From positions 15,653,875-15,717,874 of the forward strand of contig NC_133300.1 of NCBI RefSeq assembly GCF_005239225.2: 64,000 nucleotides of DNA, written 5' to 3'. Position numbers and translations under genes: made by a program. Shown here one piece after another: positions 9,292 to 21,333 of this stretch (its first letter is position 1; each line of letters begins with the position of its first letter). Origin of the DNA: Populus alba. Its lineage: Eukaryota > Streptophyta > Magnoliopsida > Malpighiales > Salicaceae. A model generated the notes under the pieces. That model was given only the letters and a program-made list of their open reading frames with translations. It was not told where the DNA came from and ran no database searches.

Positions 9292-11978
9292 ATGGTGGAT
9301 GAATTTTCCAGGACAAACCTTCTCCCGCCTGGCATCAATAGCTCCTTTGTTACTCTTATCCCAAAGATACAAAGTGCCAATAAGTTGAAAGATTTTAGGC
9401 CTATCAGTCTAGTAGGAAGCCTTTACAAGATCATTTCAAAGCTACTGGCAACTAGGATGAAGCAAGTTATGTCAGAAGTCATCAGTGATCACCAAACTGC
9501 TTTTATAAAAGGAAGGCAAATCCTAGACAGTGTTTTGATAGCAAATGAGGCGATTCATTCCTTAAAGAAGAGAAAGGGCAAAGGATATCTCTTCAAACTA
9601 GATTTTCACAAAGCTTTTGATTCTGTGTTATGGGAATACATCAATGAAGTTATGGTTGCTATGGGCTTCGGGAGCAAGTGGCGAGGTTGGATCATGCAAT
9701 GCATTTCAACAGCAAAGATGTCTGTGCTAGTCAATGGATCTCCAAAGGCAGAATTTAACTTGGAAAAAGGTCTACGGCAAGGAGACCCCCTCTCACCTTT
9801 TCTTTTCAATATTGCAGTTCAGGGATTGAGTTGTATGTTGCAGCGAGGTTGTGATTTGGGTTTGATCGAGGGTATTAAGATTGGCCAGGATGGTTTTTCA
9901 TTATCTCATCTTCAATTTGCAGATGACACTCTTATATTCAGCTCAGACTCTTTACTTAGTATGCAGAATATCAAGCGCATCCTTTTATGTTTTGAATTAA
10001 TGTCAGGTCTGAAGGTTAACTTTTGCAAAAGCAGCATCTTTGGTGTGGGTATAGATGATCATATATGTAATTACACTGCTCAAGTTCTTCGATGTAAGCA
10101 GGAGCGCCTCCCATTCAAATATCTTGGCCTCCCCATTGGTGCAAGCTCTTGTAGAACTTCGATGTGGAAACCTATTCTCCATAATATCAGTGCTAGGCTG
10201 GCTTCATGGAAAGGCAGACTTCTATCTATTGGGGGTAGATTGTGCTTAATCAAATCTGTCTTAGGAAATTTGTCAATTTACTTTCTCTCTTTGTTTCTTA
10301 TACCTGCGACAATTGCAACCTCCATTGAAAAGAAATTCAGAGCCTTCTTGTGGTCAGGAAAAGAGGAAGGCAAGAAAATATGCAATGTTAGATGGTCAAC
10401 TATTTCTCTGCCGAAAAATGCTGGTGGTCTTGGGATCGGATCTCTAAGGGACAAAAACAAAGCACTGATGTTCAAATGGTTATGGAGGTTTGGGTCGAAG
10501 GAGTCGAGCATGTGGAAGGATGTGATTACCAGCATATACAACACTAAATGCTCCACAATTATTCTGAAACATCCTATTGCAGGCACCAGAACAACTTGGT
10601 CTCGTATTGTTAATCGTTGTGTTTCAGATTACAGTTTGCAAGACATTGTGAATCGTCAAGCTGTTATGCTAGTTGGAAACGGTAAGAGGATTAAATTCTG
10701 GCTTGATGACTGGACATCTACTGGTATCCAATGATAAAGAAGCAAGCCTTGATAAGATGGGAATATGGGATGGTCATGCTTGGTTCTGGCTATTAAACTG
10801 GACTAGACCCTTGCGAGGTAGAAACTTTGGTCTACTAGACCAATTGAATGCCATTCTTTCGAAAGTGCATCAGGATAAAGATGATGAGGATAGATTATTT
10901 TGGAACGCCAACTCCACTGGTAAATTCTCGGTCAAATCTCTTTGTGGGCTGCTAAGTCCCAATCCCCCTATGGACACTAGCTTCTCCTTTTCTGGGATTT
11001 GGAGAGGAATCTTCCCTCCTAAAGTTGAAATATTCTGCTGGATGGCTATCATTAAAAAAAATTAATACTCGTAGTATGCTGGTCAGAAAAGGAATTTTGG
11101 ACATCTCAGCTGCTGCTTGTCTAATTTGCTTTGTTGAGGAAGAATCGGTGGATCATATCTTGCTGCATTGTCACAAACATTGGATAGTGTGGTCTAAAAT
11201 TATCAATTGGTGGGGCTTAGCGTGGTGTTGCCCAAAGGACTTGGCAGCTCTTTTCTCTCAGTGGGATTCCTTGGTTTATGGAAAATTTCAAAAAAAAGCT
11301 TGGTTGATGTTGTTCTTTTCAGTGACATGGTCTCTTTGGCTTCTTTGTAATGATGTGATATTCAAGCAAACAACCCCGAATTATGATACTTTGTTTATCC
11401 TTATTATTACTCGTCTCTGCTTTTGGATAAAGGCTATAGAGCCTGATTTCTCTTATTCCGCTTCAGAATTAATAAGGTCAGCAGAAGGGCTGGTTCGATG
11501 GACTAATTCTTCAAATCATAGGGTAGTTGTTATGTGGTCTTCCCCTATGACTAATTGCTTCAAATGGAATGTGGATGGTTCCTCTCTTGGGAAGCCGGGC
11601 CCCTCAGGTATAGGCGGAGTCTTGCGAAATCATCATGGGATTCTTCTTGGTATATTCTCCTCGCCAGTTGGGATTTTAGACTCTAATGAAGCTGAACTAA
11701 AAGCGGTTGTCAAATCTATTGAATTATCAGCTTCTAACTGTCATCTGCATCATAAACACATTATTGTTGAATCTGACTCGACCAATGTCATTAGCTGGAT
11801 GAATAACCCTCATAATAGACCTTGGCTGCATCATAATCTTTTCTCCTCTATTCAGAGAGTAGCTTCATGTTTTGGTTCACTCACATTCACTCATTCTCTT
11901 CGTGAGAGTAATCATATGGCAGATCACATGGCAAAACAGGGAGTGTTTAGAAACTTTGAATGGGTCGCTTGGCTCTAA
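9292..11978 (+). pseudogene. LINE reverse transcriptase-RNase H polyprotein, frameshifted
   Basis: Frame 1 (9292-10734) has RT motifs INSSFVTLIPK, DFRPISLVGSLYKIISK, DHQTAFIKGRQI, FKLDFHKAFDSV, GLRQGDPLSPFLFN and the catalytic FADDT. Around 10715-10735 the frame shifts into 10673-11065 (FWNANSTGKFSVKSL). A second shift at an A-run near 11053 leads to 11025-11978, with the zinc-binding pattern CLICFVEEESVDHILLHC and a plant-type RNase H: NVDGSS, NEAELKAV, VESDS and NHMAD hold the four acidic active-site residues. It would act on its own RNA by target-primed reverse transcription. Two frameshifts and the lost 5' half make it non-functional. Confidence 0.93.
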
Positions 11979-12597
11979 TCTGCTTGATATTTGGGCCTTT
12001 CTTTTTTCTTTAAATTCTGGTTCAGGATGCAAAGGAAACTGGATTGTTTCCCATATTACTCTATTTCTAGAAAGGAGAGGAATCTTCAAGCTATTCAGAA
12101 GCAATTCCAGCTGGTCAGATCTTTGTCTTTTTTGAAACTTCTTGGTCTCAGTTTCTGATGTTGCAAGTCTAGGGGCTTCTGTTGATGGGCTTCCTTTTGC
12201 CTCCTACGGTTTTCTCTATGTTAGTGTCTTGGTTCTCTTATTTTTAAGTTGTCAAAGGTTGTTCTATGAAGAGTCCATGGTTGGTATTTTGTTTCGGATA
12301 AGAAGATGCAAGATGGAAAGATTTTGTTTTTCTTCTAATCTGGATGTCGGTAGAAGTCTGTTTGGCTGCTCTTCCTGGTGTGGCTCCAAATCTGCATCTT
12401 TTTGCTGCTTTTTTGATTTTTTGGCTTCAAATATGTATATTGTAGCTGCTTTTTGTTATTCTCGTTTCTTGGTATGTTGTTCATTTCATTGCATAGTTCT
12501 GTTTAGGTGTCCTGTAATCAGAATCTCTATGTTCCCGTCATCTATTGGCGTCTTCTAATGCAATATTCTACTTCTAAAAAATATATATATATAAAAA
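9292..12597 (+). mobile_element. L1-type LINE, 5'-truncated
   Basis: A non-LTR retrotransposon that starts abruptly inside the reverse transcriptase domain and continues through the zinc-knuckle-like region, RNase H domain and a ~600-bp 3' tail rich in T, ending in ACTTCTAAAAAATATATATATATAAAAAATC. The endonuclease and ORF1 are absent, as is usual after incomplete reverse transcription. No convincing target-site duplication was found at the two ends. It separates TNL copy A from unannotated DNA to the right. Confidence 0.92.
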
Positions 12598-14288
12598 ATC
12601 AGTATTAGATCTATGCTCTTTATAACATTCATTCCATGTATAGGTTTACCATGCAGGGATGGGGACAAGAATGTCAAGGTTTCAGGTACTTTTTCTTCAG
12701 CTTTCAAGTATAGCTTTGCTTGTGTATCGTTTAAAACACAAATAAAATCATCTTATTGTTAAAATTGAATTCCTGAATAGACTAAGCTCACTCTAGTCAT
12801 ACAAAGCAATGGTTAATGTACTTGATACAAAGAATAGGAAGCAAACAAATTGAACTATGAAGTACAAAATTCCAAAGTTAGCACAAAAAAAAAGAAAAAC
12901 AAAAGGGATCTACCCCAGTTCAATTGGTTGTGTTACTAGAAATAGGCAATTCTATTGGTTGAGTCACATAATCTATTGATTTTTAAAAAAATAAAAAAAA
13001 ATAAAGCATTGCGCTACTCACCATAACGTAACCTCACAGAATTAAAATCTCAAAAGTTGTGCTAGGAGTGGCGCGCTCAAACCTTTAAATTTTTTATGCT
13101 AGAGGTTTTGATATATATAACAAGCCTGGTCACATCAAACGGCTTATTTAATAAAAATAGACATAATTTTTTATTTAACTGCTAGATTAAGCTTAAATTA
13201 TTTAAAAAAGTTTAATAGACTCGGTTTTAAAATATATTGGTTTATTGTAATCATCTATGATTAGAAAGCCTTCAAATTATGGTTTATAGACCCGGTTTTT
13301 GACTCAATTTAATATTCATTTGTGCCAAAATTTGGCACAATTGAATTAAAAAAATTTCAAAGTTTATGCTACTGAGCTACTCCAAGCAACGCAATCTTTG
13401 AGAATGTAGCGCAACTTATTGAAATTTAAAATTTCAACAAGCTGCGCTACTCCGAAGGACAACAACCAATAGTGTATTATTTTTTTAATTATTTTTCATG
13501 CATGCTAGTTTGCAAAAAAAAAAAAATGTTGTCACGTGTGCTATTTTGTTGAATAACTCTTAAGAATAATGATCAACTTACGGGAAAAAAAAACAAAAAA
13601 AATGATTAGTGTATGTAATTTTCTAGTAATTACACCTTAAAGTCTCTTTTTCGTTTTCTTACAAGCGTCTATCGTAGGTTTGGCACATAACATTAAAAAA
13701 AGTTAGCACAACTTTTTTTAATGTTATGTACTGTAGACTGCATGACTCTTTCACAATAACGCACTCACATTTCTCATCACTGTGGAGAACGTGTTTAGGC
13801 TGTTGAAACTTTACATCATAATCACTTGCCCTTTTATCTTAAGCTGATTTAATACATTTCTCCCAATTTCATTTGTAGCATGGCAAGTTAAAAAATCTAA
13901 TTATCTTCGATCCCCACTGAAACCCTTACCTGGATGTGGATCCTGATTCATACTCACTCCATTTCCAACTGTGTGCATTATTTGTCCACAAATAGTAAAC
14001 TTTAATTTCTAATTGTCATTATTGTGAGTGTACTGAAGTTGATGTGAAGGACTTATTCAAACATGATACTAGAGGAAATTAGTTCTGTACTTGAAGGCTG
14101 GTTGGAGTATATCCTTATCATTAGATTGTATTAAAAAAAAAAATAGTGAAGAAAGATTAGCTCTTCTACTGCGTCACTAGCTAAAGAAATTGCATATTAT
14201 TTGGGATTTGCTCCTCTCAAATCACTACTTAATATAATACATCATGTTGGAAACATTCTAGGTTTTGAATTCATATTAATGTCTAGTG
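12598..14288. other. Unannotated AT-rich DNA
   Basis: No gene is recognised. The stretch holds low-complexity A/T runs, several copies of words like GCGCTACTC near 13010, 13370 and 13440, and a perfect hairpin described separately. The right end joins the copia LTR. Confidence 0.5.
13685..13729. repeat. Perfect inverted repeat, 20-bp arms, 5-bp loop
   Basis: Arms at 13685-13704 and 13710-13729 are exact reverse complements around the loop AGCAC. The arms contain A7/T7 runs next to ACATAACATT. It could be the core of a small palindromic transposon or a hairpin RNA; there are no clear target duplications. Confidence 0.85.
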
Positions 14289-14656
14289 TGTTGGGAGTTT
14301 CCAGTGACCAAACACAATCAAATTTACATGGTTCGGCAACTTGCCTACTCCACAAAGCTACTGGTTTGTATTAATCAATCTTAGAAATAATACAAACAAA
14401 GGAGGAGGAGATAAAACTCTCTCAACTCAACTCTACTCTCTCAAGCTCTCTCTATTCTTCTCTACTCTCTCTTCTCTCTGTGTTTCACTCTGCAACTTCA
14501 TCACTAGGTTCTTCTCTTCACAGAACACATAAATATACAAAATGGGAGTGAGGGGTTATGGCCACCGTTGCCTCCACTTTGTGCTTAGTGGAGGTTAGGT
14601 ATTCCCACTAAGCACATAGTAGAGGTGGGGCATTTCTTGTCTCCATAGTGCTTACA
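14289..14656 (-). repeat. 3' LTR of the Tnt1-like element (368 bp)
   Basis: Read on the minus strand it starts TGTAAGCACTATGG after the polypurine tract and ends CTCCCAACA. Its last ~100 bp match 19259-19359 with only a few substitutions. Confidence 0.9.
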
Positions 14657-14691
14657 ATCTCCCACTTGGAGACAAACAATGAACTTATCTT

Positions 14692-17600
14692 TTATCCTTG
14701 AAGACCAACTGAAGTTTTGCACAACTTCAGTTTATCAAGTGTAACTCCTTTAGTTAACATGTCAGATGGATTCTTGCTTCCACATACCTTTTCTAGCATT
14801 AGTTGTTCATCGTCCAGTAGTTGTCGGATGAAGTGATATTTGATCTGAATATGCTTAGTCCTGGAGTGAAATGCTGGATTCTTTGCAAGGAAGATTGCAC
14901 TCTGACTGTCGCTATACAAAGTACCTTTTCCATTCAACTTGCCCAATTCTTTCAAGAAACTCTGCAACCATACTATCTCTTTTGCAGATTCTGAGACTGC
15001 AACATATTCATCTTCTATTGTTGAAAGAGCGACGATCTTTTACAAGGTAGAACTCCAGGAAACGGCAGTGCCTCCTAGAGTGTATACATATCCTGTAGTA
15101 CTCTTTCTACTATCAACATCTCCTGCTAGATCAGCATCTACAAAACCTTCCAATTTCAAACCACCAGCTGTGAAACTGAGACAAGTTTCCGATGAACCTT
15201 TTAAGTACCTCATGATCCATTTCACCGCCTCCCAATGCTGCTTTCCAGGATTGCTCATATATCGGCTTACAACTCCCACTGCATGGGCAATGTCTGGTCT
15301 GGTATAGACCATAACATACATCAAAGAGCCGATAGCTGAGGCGTATGGAATCTTATCCATGTATCCACATTCTAGCTTAGTTTTTGGTGACTGATCTTTG
15401 CTGAGCTTGAAATGATTCCCCAGTGGTGTACTTACTGGTTTAGTATTATCCATACTAAACCTGCTGAGAACCTTCTTGGCATACTCTGTTTGTGAAAGCT
15501 TTAGTATGCCTTTGTCTTTATCTTTGATGATTCTCATGCCAAGTATTTGTTTAGCAGCCCTTAGATCCTTCATTTCAAACTGTTTTGACAACTGATGTTT
15601 CAGTTTATCAATCTCCTCAATGCTGGATCCTACAATCAACATATCATCCACATATAATAGTAGAATGATGTAGGAGTTGTCAAAATGTTTGACATAGCAA
15701 CAATGATCAGCTTGGCATCTTGTGTACCCCGAACTGCACATGAAGTTGTCGAACTTCTTGTACCACTGTCTTGGAGCTTGCTTCAAACCGTATAGGCTTT
15801 TCTGTAGCTTGCAGACTTGATTCTCCTTTCCTTGCATTGCAAACCCCTCTGGTTGTTGCATGTAAATGTCTTCCTCCAAGTCACCATGAAGGAATGCTGT
15901 TTTTATATCTAATTGTTCAATATGTAAATTTCTGCAGCTACTATCCCTAGAACAACTCTGATTGTTGTAAGCTTCACAACTGGAGAAAATATCTCAGAGT
16001 AGTCAATCCCTTTCTTTTGTTGAAACCCTTTTACAACAAGTCTTGCCTTGAATCGTTTGCTTCCGTCATGCTCAGTCTTCACTCTGTAAACCCACTTATT
16101 TCCTTATTTCCTTCAGGTAATGCTGTTAGCTCCCAAGTCTTGTTCTTCAACAACGAACTCATCTCATCCTTCATGGCTAACTCCCACTTGCTTGAGTTTC
16201 CATCTTGTAAGGATTCTTCATAAGTTAGCGGTTCACCACTATCTGTCAGCAAAATATAATTCAATAAAAGTGTGAACTGTTGCGGGGGCTTTATCATCCT
16301 CGAAGACCTGCGAACAGCTGGTTCAATTTGCTCTGCATCTTCTTGTGTAGTAGTGGGCACATTTGTGCTTGAATCTTCTTGTAAAGACTCTTGATTGTTG
16401 TTCTGCTTAGTAACATCGGGAAGCCCTTCTAATCTTATGAATTCAGATCTTTGTGGACTTGTATCTGAATCAACCATCTCGGTTTCTACACTTGATCTGT
16501 CTTTGTACATAACTTTCTCATTGAAGATCACATTCCTGCTTCTGATAATCTTTCTATTCTAATTATCCCAGAACCGAAATCCAAATTCTTCATCTCCATA
16601 TCCAATGAAGAAACATTTCTTTGATTTGGCATCTAACTTGTTGCGAGCATCAGAATCTATGTGAACATAGGAAACACACCCAAAGACCTTCAAATGAGAG
16701 AGTTGTACCTCTTTTCCTCTCCATACTTCCTCGGGCAGTCTGAATTCCAAAGGAACTGATGGTCCACGGTTGATCAAGTAAACTGCGGTATGAACTGCGT
16801 CAGCCCAGAATGTTTGAGGTAACCCTGAATGCAACCTCATGCTTCTAGCTCATTCATTGATGGTCCTATTCATCCGTTCAGCAACGCCATTCTGTAGCGT
16901 TGTGCCTGGAATGGTCTTTTCCATTCTGATACCATTGACAACACAGTACTCCTTGAAACCTCCATCAATGTATTCTCCTCCATTATCAGATCTCAAGCAT
17001 TTCAATTTTAGACCTGATTCAGTCTCAACCATAGCCTTCCATTTCTTGAATGTTTCAAACACATAAGATTTACTTTTTTAGAAAGTAGACCCATACCTTC
17101 CTGCTGAAGTCATCAATGAAAGTCACATAATACCGAGAACCTCCAAGAGATGCTACTGGAGACGGTCCCCATAAATCTGTGTGTACCAGTTCTAGCTTTC
17201 TTGGTCTTAAGGTCCTGCCAACCTTCAAGAAACTGACCTTCTTCTGTTTTCCAAGAACACAACTTTCACAAATGTCTAGATCGACATTTTTTAACTCTGG
17301 CAGCTTTCCCTTCGACTGAAGTATCTTCATCCCCTTTTGACTCATATTGCCAAGTCTACAATGCCATAGCTGTGCTTGATTTTCTGCTTCAGTTGAGGCA
17401 ATGATGTCTGCAAATATTATGGTCATATACAGGGTGTCGGTTTTCTTTCCACGAGCTAAAACCATTGCACCCTTTGATACTTTCCACATACCTCCAGCAA
17501 AACGTATTTCATGACCACTATCGTCAAGTTGTCCAATAGAGATCAACTTCTTCATTAATCCAGGAACATGCCTTACATTCTGCAAGTTCCATGTAGATCC

Positions 17601-18596
17601 ATTCATTGTCTTGATTTGCACATCTCCTATACCCACAACAGCCATTGGTTGTCCATCGGCTAGATAGACCACACCATAATCTCCAGCAACATAGTTTAGC
17701 ATCATGTCATGGTGAGGTGTACAGTGAAATGAAGCACCAGAATCAAGAATCCAATCATCAATTGGACTTTGTACAGCAAGAATCAAAGCATCATGTACCT
17801 CATCTGTGGTAGCGTTTGCAGAGTCAGCTTCAGGTTTTTTCGGTTTTGTGCAACTCCTCATGAAATGACCAGGTTTGCCACAATTCCAACATTCAACCTG
17901 CTTTCTGGATCCAAACTTGCTTTTACTTCTGTATCTTGATTTTGATATACCTCTGGATAAGCCTCTATCTTGTCTCCTCCCTCGAGTGTTGATGTTGAGA
18001 GCTGATCCTGAGCTTGAACTTTCACCTGAGTCTTTCCTTCGCACTTCTTCAGCCAAAATCAAGTCTCGAATGTCATCATACTTCAGTTTGGATTTTCCAG
18101 CTGAATTGCTCACGGCTGTCCTCATGCCTTCCCAACTGCTTGGAAGTGAAGCGAGCAAGATGAGTGCACGAATCTCATCATCAAACTCAATCTCAACAGA
18201 TGATAATTGATTTGTGATGGTATTAAAGTTGTTGAGGTGTTGTGTCACAGAAGTGTTTTTGACCATCTTCAAGTTGAACAACTTTTTCATCAGGTGCACT
18301 TTATTATTTGCTGATGGCTTCTCATACATCCCAGACAAAGCTTCCATCAATCTTGCAGTGGATCTTTCTTTAGTAACATTGTGAGCAACTCTTCTTGATA
18401 AGGATAGCCGGACAATGCCCAGAACTTGTCTATCAAGAAGTAGCCAATCTTCTTCTTGCATATTTTTTGGTTTGCTCCCCAACAAGGGAAGATGAAGTTT
18501 CTTCCCATATAGATAATCTTCAATTTTCATTTTTCAGTATCGAAAATCTGTCCCATCAAATTTTTCAATTCCAGCAGCCTTTATTTCATCTGCCAT
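14692..18596 (-). pseudogene. Copia gag-pol polyprotein, multiply disrupted
   Basis: The likely start ATG is at 18596 (MADEIKAAGIEKFDG), with an early TGA just before MKIEDYLYGKK at 18530. Domains in order: gag (UBN2 type), zinc knuckle CWNCGKPGHFMRSC, protease DSGASFHC, pre-integrase HCRLGNMS and CESCVLGK, integrase core (HTDLWGP, SDNGGEY, NGVAERMNRT), RT ([31 protein letters not shown]) and RNase H (DADLAGD, STTGYV, DSQSAIFLAKNP). Breaks: frameshift near 17066; stops at about 16848, 16559 and 15040; an 8-bp tandem duplication GGAAATAA near 16100; a one-base loss near 15930. The polyprotein would form the particle and copy and integrate the element, but it is dead. Confidence 0.95.
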
Positions 18597-18755
18597 TTTT
18601 AATATTTCTCCGATTCGAATTTGTCAAATCTGACCTTACAGATGTGTCCAGAAAGGCCAAAAATGTTGGAAATGACACTGAGATCACCCAAATCGGACTT
18701 CGGATGGCTTAGATTTTAGCAATCAAAGTTTTTGGTCAATGAACGCTGCAGATGC

Positions 18756-19050
18756 AGCCGCGTGTCAGACAAAGTACCGCCTACGTCGCACCGGATCAAA
18801 ACTCAGTAGTGGTACAGATTAAGCCACGTGTCAGCAGATTATGACCTGCGTCACACTAGATCAAAACTCAGTAGCGGTCATGATTAAGCCACGTGTCAGA
18901 TGATCAGATCCTGCGTCACACCGGATCAAAACCCCTCAACGGTGATGATGTAGCCACGTGTTAGAATATTAGCGTCTGCGACACACCAGAACAAAACTCA
19001 GGGGGATGACGTGGCAAGATGACGTGGCAGGGGTGACGTGGACGTTGACT
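18756..19050 (-). repeat. Leader repeats with clustered ACGT motifs
   Basis: Four units of 65-66 bp start at AGCC in 18756, 18822, 18887 and 18952. Three carry GCCACGTGT and the first the variant GCCGCGTGTC. Each also has a CTGCG(T/A)C motif. Three further TGACGTGG copies follow at about 19015-19045. The array lies between the primer site and gag, in the untranslated leader. CACGTG and TGACGTGG are core sites for plant bZIP and bHLH factors. Confidence 0.9.
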
Positions 19051-19244
19051 GTACGGATGTGCTGTCGTGTCGGGTCAGCCCGACCCGCGTGTTGGTGCGT
19101 GCGGGCATGCAGGACGTCGGTTCTTCTCCGGGTTTTCACTAGTGGATTCGTCCGGTTGTTCTCTATACGATGGTATGTTCAAAAACACGTTTGGAGAACA
19201 TTGATTTTTGAGTTTGGATCAATCACCCTCTTTTTCAAGAACAA

Positions 19245-19256
19245 GCTCTGATACCA
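19245..19256 (-). other. Primer binding site, initiator tRNA-Met
   Basis: The minus strand reads TGGTATCAGAGC two bases inside the 5' LTR edge, the standard plant copia primer site. Confidence 0.93.
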
Positions 19257-19258
19257 GT

Positions 19259-19359
19259 TGTTGAGAGTTTCCAGTGACCAAACATAATCAAATTTACGTG
19301 GTTCGGCAACTTGCCTACTCCACAAAGCTACTAGTTTGTATTAATCAATCTTAGAAATT
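19259..19359 (-). repeat. 5' LTR remnant (last ~101 bp)
   Basis: It matches the 3' LTR from its inner edge up to TTAGAAAT and then stops. The other ~267 bp, which would carry the promoter, are gone and NAC coding sequence begins within a few bases. Confidence 0.9.
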
Positions 19360-19796
19360 AGGTTTACCCCGACTGATGTGGAGCTTGTGCTTTACTAATT
19401 GAAGAGGAAGATATGTGAGAAACGTTTTGAGCTTGATATTATTCGCGATGTTGATGTTTACAAGTGGCATCCTGAGGAGTTATCACACGGGAGCAAGGTC
19501 AAATAGGGCAACCGGACAGGGGTGGTGGAAAGCTACAGGGAGAGATCGCAGTATTGTGTACAATTCTCGAAAAGTTGGAGTTAAAAAGAGCTTGGTTTTC
19601 TATAGAGGTCGTGCACCAAGAGCTAGGAGAGCGAACTGATTGGAAGATGCAGGAGTATACTTTGAGTGAAGAAGAACTCAGGGGACGGGCAAATGTGCAG
19701 GGGTTTTATGCCCTTTACAAGCTTTGCAAAAAAGGTGAAATGGATTTCATGGAAATTGATCTCGGTCCACAGCCTAATTTCTCCGAGACGGTGTGA
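19360..19796 (+). pseudogene. NAC transcription factor gene fragment
   Basis: The DNA encodes FTPTDVELVLY, stop, [19 protein letters not shown] and [10 protein letters not shown] (NAC subdomains A and B). After a deletion and frame change it continues [35 protein letters not shown], then after another shift [17 protein letters not shown] and [13 protein letters not shown] (subdomains C to E). It ends with [13 protein letters not shown], which belongs to the C-terminal part of the protein (compare 39735-39770), so an internal segment is lost. NAC proteins bind DNA through this domain. The wording is closest to the NAC082/NAC103 type, an inference from memory. The start codon is missing because copia LTR sequence replaces it. 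Confidence 0.9.
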
Positions 19797-20125
19797 CGTA
19801 GGGCACAAATCCCAGCTAAATTATTTTAATTGTAATGGTTGTTTAATTGTTAATTTTCTTTAGGGCTTTTTAGTTTTATTTAATTAGGCATGTGGTTTCC
19901 TAGGAAATTAGTAATAATTCTAGAGTTTTTTTTTTTTTTATTCGGTTTTTTTTGGACTTTCCAAAATCACCAATCGTCCTTCTGCTCTCCCTAGTGAACT
20001 TGTATCACTTTCCCAAAGACATGCTCGTTCTGGTCACCCATCTTTAAAACTTGTCAATTGAATAATTAATGTCTCGGCATCATCTGCTAGTCACAACCAG
20101 GTTCTCTGCTGCTGTTTATGATGCA
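19797..20125. other. Flank of NAC fragment, no gene
   Basis: AT-rich DNA with a T-run near 19930. Nothing recognised; it ends at the ATGCA target duplication of the next solo LTR. Confidence 0.5.
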
Positions 20126-21328
20126 TGTCGCACCCGACATCGCGGTGACCCAAAAAATAAAATCTTAGATTATGAAAAAAAGAACAGATTACTGGCTTCT
20201 TGTTCTTTTAGAAAAATATGTTTTATTTAAGGAGTCGCCACCTAGTATTATGGTCACTAGGAACCCTAACTGGTCAAGAGAGATCCTATGGTACGGGACT
20301 GGTTGAGACTAAGGAAGGTATTAGCACTCCTAGCGCACCCTACCTGAGGTAAGCATTTCTTTTCTGATTTGCAGGGGGAATTGAGGAGATTGTGATGTTA
20401 ATGTTGGGTTTTCTGGGTTTCTATGCTTGCGTTTTCTCTGTTTTGTTTTTGGCTGTGTATTTTCTTTCTCTCGGTTTTTTTTTTTGCTGGGTTTTTCTCC
20501 TCTGTCCCGCTCTGTCTCTCCCCTGTCTTCGCTGCTTTTATCCTCCTCCGCGAGGTCTTCTTTGCACTGCTTTTATAGAGACAGCGGCAGCCTCGGTGGT
20601 GGTAACGGCTGGCCTCCTAAATGCTCCGTAACCGACGCCTTCAATGAAGAAACCTCTGCGTTGGCTGCCACCGGACGAAACGTCAAAGCCATTAAAGGCA
20701 GAGCCGTTGCAGAGTAAACGGTGAACAGTCGTTGCAAAACGACCCCGTTTTGTTGGCTGCGATTTTGGTCCTTGTATTTCTTCTAATTGTGCAATCAACC
20801 CCCCTGGTTAAAATATAATTGAATCCTTACATGTCTGCGCCATTTTCAAGTTGGTCCTTGGATTTTAATTTCGCAATTTGGACCCCAATTAAACCCCAAA
20901 CTTTGATATTTCTTCGATTAAGTCCCTGATTGGATTAATTAAATTAATTTCAAGCTTAATTAAGTCCAAAAACTTATCAATTCTCCAATTAAACCCTTAA
21001 TTGGATTAATTAAATTAATTTCAAGCTCAATTAAGTCTCAAAACTTATCAATTCTCCAATTAAACCCTTAATTGGATTAATTAAATTAATTCCAAGCTCA
21101 ATTAAGTCTCAAAACTTATCAATTTTCCAATTAAACCCTTGATTGGATTAATTAAATCAATTTTCGAACTTAATTAAGTTTCACAACTTATCAATCATGT
21201 TGCCCTTAATCCAAATTTTAATTAATTCTTCATTTATTTTATTTGTACTTGTTTTTTCATTATTTTTTTAGCATTTTTTCAGTAAATAAAATAATTAAAA
21301 TAAAAGGGCCAAAAATTTGGTCATGACA
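20126..21328 (-). mobile_element. Solo LTR (1203 bp) of a Tat-like gypsy relative
   Basis: It begins TGTCGCACCCGACATCGCGG and ends TTTGGTCATGACA, with the 5-bp target duplication ATGCA at 20121-20125 and 21329-21333. Its left ~240 bp (in plus coordinates) share the terminal block seen in the other gypsy LTRs (GGAGTCGCCACCTAGTATT, GGTATTAGCACTCC), which fixes minus orientation. The remainder differs from them and includes a 71-bp tandem repeat. No internal region is present. Short open frames around 20392-20798 are in the LTR and are not genes. Confidence 0.93.
20922..21197 (-). repeat. Minisatellite, ~3.9 units of 71 bp
   Basis: Units contain TTGGATTAATTAAATTAATT, then CAATTAAGTC and AACTTATCAATT, and are nearly identical in the second and third copies. 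It lies inside the solo LTR. Confidence 0.9.
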
Positions 21329-21333
21329 ATGCA

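Larger units (their letters stand above)
14289..19359 (-). mobile_element. Ty1/copia element (Tnt1/Tork-like), decayed, 5' LTR truncated
   Basis: On the minus strand the order is 5' LTR remnant (19259-19359), primer site complementary to initiator tRNA-Met (19245-19256), a leader with tandem repeats (18756-19050), gag-protease-integrase-RT-RNase H (18596 to 14692), polypurine tract AAGTGGGAGAT (about 14657-14668) and a complete 3' LTR (14289-14656). Integrase before RT identifies copia. The gag start (EDYLYGKKLHLPLLG) and overall wording resemble Tnt1-type elements. The coding region has several stops and frameshifts. The 5' LTR lacks its promoter-bearing part and joins directly to a NAC gene fragment. 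Confidence 0.95.
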
